Part shown: positions 7,188 through 11,939 of the stretch, piece after piece
Numbering within the stretch: the stretch's first letter is position 1
Layout of the letters: each line of letters starts with the position of its first letter
NCBI GenBank assembly: GCA_944358665.1
Contig: CALVRP010000059.1
Coordinates: forward strand, 1-13,040
Length of the DNA stretch: 13,040 bases
DNA from: an uncultured Bacilli bacterium
Lineage (GTDB): Bacteria; Bacillota_I; Bacilli_A; RF39; UBA660
Reading direction: 5' to 3'
Notes under the pieces: generated by a model
Told to the model about the DNA's origin: nothing
The model's input: the letters and a program-made list of their open reading frames with translations, nothing else
Database searches by the model: none
Position numbers and translations under genes: made by a program

Positions 7188-7602
7188 TTACCTCACCACT
7201 TTCTTTTTTTACAAATTTACATTTAATTGGAAGTTTATGCATTGCTAAGCGCAACGCCTCTCTGGCAACCTCTTCACTTACACCAGCTATTTCAAACATA
7301 ATTTTTCCACGTTTTACAACAGCAACCCATTCTTCAGGATTACCTTTACCTTGACGAGTTTCTAACGGTTTTTTTGTTAATGATAAGTGAGGGAAAATAT
7401 TAATCCATACTTTACCGCCACGTTTCATATAACGAGTCATCGCTACACGGGCTGCTTCAATTTGTCTTTGAGTAATCCAAGCACCTTCTAACGCTTGAAG
7501 TCCATAATCTCCAAAATGAAGTTCTCTGTTTCCACGAGCTTCGCCTTCGTATTTTAGACGATGTGGACGACGATATTTAGTTCTTTTGGGTATTACTGCC
7601 AT
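7177..7602 (-). CDS. rplP: 50S ribosomal protein L16 (uL16), two residues short in a conserved loop
   Basis: L16 helps position the acceptor end of A-site tRNA in the 50S subunit. The 141 residues hold IPKRTKYRRPHR at the start, GAWITQRQIEAARVAMTRY (about 40-58), KRGGKVWINIFP, WVAVVKRGKIMFEIAGVSE and LRLAMHKLPIKCKFVK. Bacillus and E. coli have RMGSGKG or RMGKGKG in the central loop; here residues 83-88 read RQGKGN, two residues fewer. The codons GGT AAA GGT suggest loss of one GGTAAA unit. The frame is intact. The ATG at 7602 is supported by GGGAGGCGA and by the family's start. It overlaps the rpsC end by 26 bases and the rpmC start by 11. Confidence 0.95.
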   Translation of the reverse strand: MAVIPKRTKYRRPHRLKYEGEARGNRELHFGDYGLQALEGAWITQRQIEAARVAMTRYMKRGGKVWINIFPHLSLTKKPLETRQGKGNPEEWVAVVKRGKIMFEIAGVSEEVAREALRLAMHKLPIKCKFVKKESGEVNDK

Positions 7603-8199
7603 TATTATCGCCTCCCTTATTTTTCTTTTCAGGAAGGATTTCTCCTTTATAAATCCATACTTTTACACCAATCTTACCATAAGTAGTATTAGCTTCTTTA
7701 TGAGCATAATCAATATCAGCTCTTAAAGTATGAAGTGGAACTGTTCCCTCAGTATAGCTTTCAACTCTGGCCATTTCAGCACCATTTAAACGTCCTGCTA
7801 CTTGAGTTTTAATTCCTTTTGCTCCTGATTTCATTACATTTCTAATTGCTTTCTTTTGTGCGATTCTAAATGAAACTCTATTTTCAATTTGATGAGCAAT
7901 GTTTTCAGCAACTAATGCTGCTACTAAATTAGGTTTTTTAATTTTTCAATTTCATCTCCGCCGTGACCAATTACTACACCAGGCTTAGCTGTATTAATAA
8001 TAATTTCAGTCTTACCGGCACTTCTTTCAATAAGAATATTTGAAACTGCTGCGCCACTTAATCTTTTTTCTAGGAATTTACGAATTTCATAATCATTCTT
8101 TAGGTATTTTGCAAAATTTTTATTATCAGCATACCAATTTGATTCCCAGCCTTTATTGATACCAATTCTAAGTCCCACCGGACTAACTTTTTGACCCAT
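7577..8199 (-). pseudogene. rpsC: 30S ribosomal protein S3 (uS3), frameshifted by an internal deletion
   Basis: S3 lies at the mRNA entry of the 30S subunit and helps unwind mRNA. AGGAGGT precedes the ATG at 8199. The N-terminal frame gives MGQKVSPVGLRIG and the KH-domain loop GVVIGHGGDEIEKL, then meets TAG at 7926-7924 after 91 residues. The next frame is open across the junction and continues PNLVAALVAENIAHQIENR, then HTLRADIDYAH, TTYGKIGVKVWIYKGE and the stop at 7577. Compared with Bacillus S3, the segment between EKL and KKPNL (equivalent to residues around TGKRVHINILEI) is missing: about 19 codons, or some 58 bp, a 3n+1 length that shifts the frame. Both expected edges carry ATTAAAAAA, so loss between short direct repeats fits. 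Because S3 is normally essential, this may be an assembly fault. The 3' end overlaps rplP by 26 bases. Confidence 0.9.
7933..7939 (-). promoter_or_regulatory. A AAA AAC slippery heptamer at the rpsC break
   Basis: In the rpsC zero frame the codons read TTA AAA AAC CTA ATT TAG, so the heptamer is in the X XXY YYZ phase used for -1 frameshifting. A slip of one base back would continue as CCT AAT TTA GTA, exactly the frame of the remaining S3. No clear downstream stem or well-placed upstream Shine-Dalgarno-like element is seen. Lys-rich AT-rich genes produce such heptamers by chance, so use as a recoding site is speculative. Confidence 0.25.
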
Positions 8200-8216
8200 C
8201 AGTTTACCTCCTTTAC

Positions 8217-8552
8217 TTAATTTTTCTCACTAACAACTATTGTGATATGACTAGATCTTTTTAAAATTGGATTTACTCTTCCTCTTGATCCAGCTTTCAT
8301 TCTTTTTAATGTTCTTCCTTCGTTTATATATGCTTCTTTAACATAAAGATTTTCTTTATCAAGTTCTAAATTATTTTCAGCGTTAGCCACTGCAGAAGTT
8401 AATACTTTGCGGATAACTCTAGCTGACTCTTTATTTAAATTAGCTAAAATATTATCGGCTTCGCTTACGCTTTTCCCACGTATTAAATCGATAACCAAAC
8501 GAGATTTTTTAGGCGCGATTCTTACACCTTTCGCTATAGCTCTAGCTTCCAT
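8217..8552 (-). CDS. rplV: 50S ribosomal protein L22 (uL22)
   Basis: L22 contacts every domain of 23S rRNA, and its beta-hairpin lines the exit tunnel near the macrolide site. The 111 residues (Bacillus: 113) start MEARAIAKGVRIAPKKSRLV, followed by IDLIRGKSVSEA and the helix SAVANAENN. The hairpin region reads EGRTLKRMKAGSRGRVNPI, where many bacteria have a PRAxGRA tip; here it is AGSRGRV, a variant. The end KRSSHITIVVSEK is canonical. AAGGAGA lies seven bases before the ATG. Confidence 0.96.
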   Translation of the reverse strand: MEARAIAKGVRIAPKKSRLVIDLIRGKSVSEADNILANLNKESARVIRKVLTSAVANAENNLELDKENLYVKEAYINEGRTLKRMKAGSRGRVNPILKRSSHITIVVSEKN

Positions 8553-8570
8553 ATTCAGTCTCCTTTCCGG

Positions 8571-8843
8571 TTATTTTTTATTTTTATTATCGCCGTGTCC
8601 GCCAAATTTACGAGTAGCAGCGAACTCTCCTAATTTATGTCCAACCATATCTTCTGTTACATAAACAGGAATAAATTCTTTACCATTATGAACAGCAAAT
8701 GTGTGTCCAATAAAATCAGGATAAATTGTAGAACGGCGTGACCAAGTTTTAATTACTTCTTTTTTTCCATTTTCGTTCATTTCTTTGACCCTTTTTAAAA
8801 GTCTGTCAAAGACATAAGGCCCTTTTTTTAAACTTCTAGCCAT
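8571..8843 (-). CDS. rpsS: 30S ribosomal protein S19 (uS19)
   Basis: S19 binds the 30S head together with S13 and contacts the 50S subunit across the intersubunit bridge. The 90 residues begin MARSLKKGPYVF and include TWSRRSTIYPDFIGHTFAVHNG, written here as two overlapping parts TWSRRSTIYP and DFIGHTFAVHNG, then FIPVYVTEDMVGHKLGEF. The tail GGHGDNKNKK replaces the more usual end but the length is normal. AAGGATGA is the ribosome binding site; 17 bases separate it from rplB and 18 from rplV. Confidence 0.97.
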   Translation of the reverse strand: MARSLKKGPYVFDRLLKRVKEMNENGKKEVIKTWSRRSTIYPDFIGHTFAVHNGKEFIPVYVTEDMVGHKLGEFAATRKFGGHGDNKNKK

Positions 8844-8860
8844 TTATAAATCATCCTTTC

Positions 8861-9691
8861 TTATTTTTTACGACGACGAACAATTAGTTTGTTTGAAGCC
8901 TTTTTTCTATTACGTGTTTTATATCCAAGAGCTGGTTTACCCCAAGGAGTAACAGGACCCTTACGACCGATTGGCGCACGTCCTTCACCACCACCATGTG
9001 GGTGATCATTAGGGTTCATAACCGAACCACGTACAGTTGGTCTAATTCCCATATGTCTTTTACGACCAGCTTTTCCTAAGTTTACTAAGTTGTAATCCGC
9101 ATTTCCAACCTCTCCAATAGTTGCACGGCATACACTTAAAACTTTTCTAACTTCGCCACTATTTAAACGAAGTAATGTATATTTACCTTCATGGCCAAGA
9201 ATTTGTACACTTGTACCAGCACTTCTTGCCATTTGGCCACCTTTACCAGGTTTTAATTCAATATTATGAACTAAAGTACCTTCTGGAATGTTTCCAAGCG
9301 GTAAACTATTACCAACTTTAATATCAGCATTTTCGCCACTTTCAATTTTCATTCCAACTTTTAAACCTTTTGGAGCAATAATATATCTTTTTTCTCCATC
9401 GGCATAATTAATTAAAGCAATGTTAGCACTTCTGTTTGGATCGTATTCAATACTAGCAACTGTTCCAACAACACCATCTTTATTTCTTTTAAAATCAATA
9501 ATACGGTATTTTCTCTTAGCGCCGCCACCATGATGTCTTACAGTTATTTTTCCTTGATTGTTACGACCACCTGATTTTTTAACTGTTACAACTAATGATT
9601 TTTCAGGAGTAGTTTTAGTAATTTCTTCATTTACTAAAGTAGTCATTCCTCTACGGCCATTAGTTGTTGGTTTATATGATTTTATAGCCAT
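8861..9691 (-). CDS. rplB: 50S ribosomal protein L2 (uL2)
   Basis: L2 is one of the most conserved 50S proteins, needed for subunit association and for shaping the peptidyl-transferase centre. The 276 residues match the usual length. The motif NPNDHPHGGGEGRAPIGRK starts at residue 226 and places the conserved His at 230 (His229 in E. coli). The N-terminal part holds RHHGGGAKRKYRIIDF (about 53-68), the central part the ELKPGKGGQMARSAG and GEVRKV segments, and the C-terminus ends in a basic run RRRKK. AGGAGGAAGATT precedes the ATG. The protein appears complete. Confidence 0.98.
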   Translation of the reverse strand: MAIKSYKPTTNGRRGMTTLVNEEITKTTPEKSLVVTVKKSGGRNNQGKITVRHHGGGAKRKYRIIDFKRNKDGVVGTVASIEYDPNRSANIALINYADGEKRYIIAPKGLKVGMKIESGENADIKVGNSLPLGNIPEGTLVHNIELKPGKGGQMARSAGTSVQILGHEGKYTLLRLNSGEVRKVLSVCRATIGEVGNADYNLVNLGKAGRKRHMGIRPTVRGSVMNPNDHPHGGGEGRAPIGRKGPVTPWGKPALGYKTRNRKKASNKLIVRRRKK

Positions 9692-9709
9692 AATCTTCCT
9701 CCTATCAGA

Positions 9710-9985
9710 TTAGTTAAGTTCAATTGAACTTCCTTCTTTTAATTTAACAATTGCTTTTTTTACTTTATTTGTTTTTCCTGCATAACGACCAACTCTTCTT
9801 GTTTTAGGCTTTACATTAATAGTATTAACGCTTTCAACCTTAACATCAAAAATGTGTTCTACAGCTTGCTTAATTTGTGTTTTATTAGCTCTTACATCTA
9901 CGCTAAAAGTAATAACATTGTTTTGTGCTAAATCAGAAGATTTTTCTGTAATAATTGGCGCTTTAATAATATCTCTATAATTCAT
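9710..9985 (-). CDS. rplW: 50S ribosomal protein L23 (uL23)
   Basis: L23 sits at the polypeptide exit of the 50S subunit and is the docking site for trigger factor, SRP and the Sec translocon. The 91-residue protein starts MNYRDIIKAPIITEKS and holds the signature VDVRANKTQIKQAVEHIF (about residues 29-46), then KVESVNTINVKPKTRRVGRY, which forms the tunnel-facing loop. The Bacillus protein is about 95 residues, so the length is normal. Its ATG shares one base with the rplD stop. An 18-base gap with AGGAGG leads to rplB. Confidence 0.96.
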   Translation of the reverse strand: MNYRDIIKAPIITEKSSDLAQNNVITFSVDVRANKTQIKQAVEHIFDVKVESVNTINVKPKTRRVGRYAGKTNKVKKAIVKLKEGSSIELN

Positions 9986-10608
9986 TAACCAAGCACCTCC
10001 TCTATAGCTTTAATCGCATCAGTTGTAATTACTAAAGTATCAGCAGCAACTACATCTAACACACTAATTTCATTAGCTCCAAGTAATACAACATTTGGAA
10101 TATTGCGAGAAGCTAAGATAACATTTTCAGTAAGTTCTTTTACAACGATTAAAATATTTTTTTCAGCTTTAATTGCTTCTAAAACTTTTAACATTTCTTT
10201 AGTTTTAGCTGTTTCAAGATTTAAGCTATCTAAAGCAATAATTTCTTTATCGATATTTTTATAAGATAAAGCCGACTTTAAAGCTAAAACTCTTTCTTTT
10301 CTGTTTTGTTTTTTATTATATTTTCTTGGATGTGGTCCAAATACAATACCACCACCTGGCCATTGTGGAGCTCTTGTTGAGCCTTGTCTAGCATGACCAG
10401 TACCTTTTTGTCTCCATGGCTTTCTTCCGCCACCTCTTACTTCACTGCGTGTTTTTGTATCATGAGTACCTTGTCTTTGAGAAGCTCTTGCTAAAACGAT
10501 TGCATCATATAATACAGCATCGTTTGGCGTAATTTCCCAGACGTTTTTATTTAAAGTAATATCGCTTACTTTTTCGCCTTTAATATTTAATACAGATAAT
10601 TTTCCCAT
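9985..10608 (-). CDS. rplD: 50S ribosomal protein L4 (uL4)
   Basis: L4 has a globular domain on the 50S surface and a long arm lining the peptide exit tunnel. In E. coli it also represses the S10 operon through the mRNA leader. The 207-residue length equals that of Bacillus. The basic arm is plain: RSEVRGGGRKPWRQKGTG (residues about 54-71), then ARQGSTRAPQWPGGG and VFGPHPRKY. The C-terminal half carries the globular ARNIPNV and LDVV segments. The stop overlaps the rplW start by one base (TAATG), so translation is likely coupled; the rplW ribosome binding site GGAGGTG lies in the codons of the final EEVLG. The leader before rpsJ is the plausible target if L4 autoregulation occurs here. Confidence 0.97.
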   Translation of the reverse strand: MGKLSVLNIKGEKVSDITLNKNVWEITPNDAVLYDAIVLARASQRQGTHDTKTRSEVRGGGRKPWRQKGTGHARQGSTRAPQWPGGGIVFGPHPRKYNKKQNRKERVLALKSALSYKNIDKEIIALDSLNLETAKTKEMLKVLEAIKAEKNILIVVKELTENVILASRNIPNVVLLGANEISVLDVVAADTLVITTDAIKAIEEVLG

Positions 10609-10610
10609 AA

Positions 10611-11354
10611 TTATTCACCTGCTTTTTCTTCCATATTAGTTTCTGCAGCTACTTCAACAGTTTCTGTTGGAGCCTCTTTAACTTCTTCTTTAACCCAAGA
10701 AACAAGTTCTGGTCTTTCATTAACTTTACCCATGTTTTTAATAGCACTCTTAATGATAACTAATGATTTTTTAGGTCCAGGAATATTTCCTTTTACTAAA
10801 ATAACATTGTTTTCAGTATCAACTTTAACAACCTCTAAGTTTTGGATTGTTACTGTAAGTGTTCCCATGTGACCTGGTAATTTTTTACCTTTAAATACAC
10901 GCATTGGTCTCATTGTACCCATAGATCCTGGACGTCTATGATAATGTGATCCATGACCCATTGGCCCTCTTTGTTGACCGTGTCTTTTAATAACACCTTG
11001 GAACCCTTTACCTTTAGTAGTTCCTGTTACGTCAACCATTTCTCCTCTAGTAAAGATATCAGCAGTGATTTCTTGTCCTAGAGTATAGTCTTCAATATTA
11101 ACACCTCTAATTTCTCTAAAGAAGCGCTTAGGTGTAGTGTTTGCTTTATTGGTAATACCAATAGAAGCTTTTGTCGCTAACTTTTCTCTTTTAGTATCAA
11201 AACCAAGTTGAATAGCTTCGTAACCATCGTTTTCTTTTGTTTTGATTTGTGTTACAACGTTAGGTGTAACTTCAACAACAGTTACAGGAATAAGCTTACC
11301 ATCTTGATCAAATACCTCAGTCATTCCTAATTTACGACCTAAGATTCCTTTCAT
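10611..11354 (-). CDS. rplC: 50S ribosomal protein L3 (uL3) with acidic C-terminal tail
   Basis: L3 binds 23S rRNA early in 50S assembly and reaches toward the peptidyl-transferase centre. The start MKGILGRKLGMTEVF, the KGKGFQGVIKRHG motif and the HYHRRPGSMG loop are typical. Two ATGs lie six bases apart (11360 and 11354). AGGAGG is only one base from the first but seven from the second, and family members begin MKGILG or MTKGILG, so 11354 is chosen, giving 247 residues. Bacillus L3 has about 209 and ends soon after KKSLV. Here about 35 further residues follow, from ERPELVSW, with eleven Glu: an unusual acidic extension. The stop is two bases before rplD, whose ribosome binding site AGGTGA lies in the last rplC codons. 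Confidence 0.95.
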   Translation of the reverse strand: MKGILGRKLGMTEVFDQDGKLIPVTVVEVTPNVVTQIKTKENDGYEAIQLGFDTKREKLATKASIGITNKANTTPKRFFREIRGVNIEDYTLGQEITADIFTRGEMVDVTGTTKGKGFQGVIKRHGQQRGPMGHGSHYHRRPGSMGTMRPMRVFKGKKLPGHMGTLTVTIQNLEVVKVDTENNVILVKGNIPGPKKSLVIIKSAIKNMGKVNERPELVSWVKEEVKEAPTETVEVAAETNMEEKAGE

Positions 11355-11365
11355 ATTCATTCCTC

Positions 11366-11674
11366 CTATAATTTAATTTGGATATCAACACCACTTGGAA
11401 TATCTAAATGCGATAAAGCATCGATTGTTTCCTTACTTGGATTATTGATATCAATAAGTCTTTTATGTGTTCTTTTTTCGAATTGTTCACGTGAGTCTTT
11501 GTATTTGTGAACAGCTCTTAAAATTGTAATTTTTTCTACTTCAGTAGGTAGTGGTATTGGACCGCTTACCTCGCTACCAGTTCTTTTAACTGTGTTTACA
11601 ATTTTAGCGCAAGCAGCATCTAAATTTTTGTGTTCAAATGCTTTTAGCTTAATACGAACTTTAGGTTTAGACAT
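11366..11674 (-). CDS. rpsJ: 30S ribosomal protein S10 (uS10)
   Basis: S10 is a protein of the 30S head and, as NusE, also joins antitermination complexes. The 102-residue length equals that of the Bacillus protein. Clear family signatures are SGPIPLPTE near residue 37, ILRAVHKYKDSREQFE in the middle and a C-terminus of DIPSGVDIQIKL. The ATG is set by AGGAGG at 11687-11682, seven bases upstream. It is the first gene of the ribosomal cluster, after a structured leader. Its TAG stop overlaps the start of the next ribosome binding site (TAGGAGG), and rplC begins 11 bases later. Nothing is missing or odd in the protein. Confidence 0.97.
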   Translation of the reverse strand: MSKPKVRIKLKAFEHKNLDAACAKIVNTVKRTGSEVSGPIPLPTEVEKITILRAVHKYKDSREQFEKRTHKRLIDINNPSKETIDALSHLDIPSGVDIQIKL

Positions 11675-11799
11675 ATTGTATCCTCCTCTCGCCTATATCT
11701 AGTATAGACATGCTCCGTACGAAAACCTGATATCAAGTTAATTTTATTAGCAACTTAACCTGGTGTGTCAGCAACCTCGCACATCAACGCAGCCACACA
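11675..11799 (-). ncRNA. Structured S10-operon mRNA leader, probable autoregulatory element
   Basis: The leader folds by eye into three hairpins. (1) GTGTG (11798-11794) pairs with CACAC (11667... i.e. 11767-11763); C92-G69, G90-C71 and C89-G72 (117xx numbering) continue the helix past a G-A and a U-U mismatch, closing a 16-nt loop at 11788-11773. (2) GTTAAGTT (11759-11752) pairs with AACTTGAT (11739-11732), with two G-U pairs. (3) GTCTATA (11709-11703) pairs with TATAGGC (11697-11691) over a five-base loop, just before the ribosome binding site. The segment GCGAGGTTGCTGACACACC resembles, from memory, leaders conserved upstream of rpsJ in many Firmicutes. In E. coli the S10 leader is the target of L4; that the same applies here is inference. 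Confidence 0.5.
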
Positions 11800-11805
11800 T
11801 TCATA

Positions 11806-11834
11806 ATTTTACAACAAAAATATATGAAAAGCAA
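11806..11834 (-). promoter_or_regulatory. Likely sigma-A promoter of the ribosomal operon
   Basis: TTGCTT (11834-11829), a 17-bp spacer and TAAAAT (11811-11806) read toward rpsJ. The -10 box matches TATAAT at five of six positions. Transcription would begin near 11799, giving a 5' leader of about 125 nt. It is the best-spaced promoter in the gap and the only place before rpsJ where the long operon could start. Confidence 0.6.
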
Positions 11835-11840
11835 GCATTT

Positions 11841-11869
11841 TTTATAACTTTTTTGACATTTTTTTACAA
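11841..11869 (-). promoter_or_regulatory. Weaker upstream promoter candidate
   Basis: On the minus strand TTGTAA (11869-11864) is followed after exactly 17 bp by TATAAA (11846-11841). Both hexamers are imperfect matches to sigma-A boxes and the DNA is very A-rich, so a chance match is quite possible. Its -35 box overlaps the proximal palindrome. Confidence 0.3.
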
Positions 11870-11881
11870 AATCGATTTTGT
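11866..11881. repeat. Perfect 16-bp palindrome (proximal)
   Basis: ACAAAATCGATTTTGT is its own reverse complement and overlaps the -35 element of the weaker upstream promoter candidate (11864-11869). That position would suit an operator, but no bound protein can be named from the sequence. Confidence 0.5.
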
Positions 11882-11884
11882 TCT

Positions 11885-11900
11885 AAAACTTATAAGTTTT
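11885..11900. repeat. Perfect 16-bp palindrome (distal)
   Basis: AAAACTTATAAGTTTT is its own reverse complement. It lies upstream of the rpsJ promoters, three bases from a second perfect palindrome. It could bind a dimeric regulator or be chance in AT-rich DNA; the sequence alone does not decide. Confidence 0.5.
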
Positions 11901-11910
11901 CCCACAATAA

Positions 11911-11939
11911 AAATAGTTATCATTTTTTAATAACTATTT
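11911..11939 (-). terminator. Hairpin terminator after the ATPase gene
   Basis: A perfect 10-bp inverted repeat AAATAGTTAT/ATAACTATTT encloses a 9-nt loop. On the minus strand it is followed by TTATTG, giving a short T-rich tail. The TAG stop of the ATPase gene lies inside the 5' arm. The stem is all A/T except one G-C pair, so it is a weak intrinsic terminator at best. It would separate the ATPase gene from the ribosomal operon. Confidence 0.5.

Noticed and set aside
7577..7834. The S3 C-terminal part as a separate gene starting at ATG 7834
   Set aside because: The same frame is open and homologous to S3 upstream to at least 7933, and no ribosome binding site precedes this ATG.
11853..11858. 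TTGACA on the plus strand as a -35 box
   Set aside because: No matching -10 box at 16-18 bp, and it would only drive transcription antisense to the ATPase gene.
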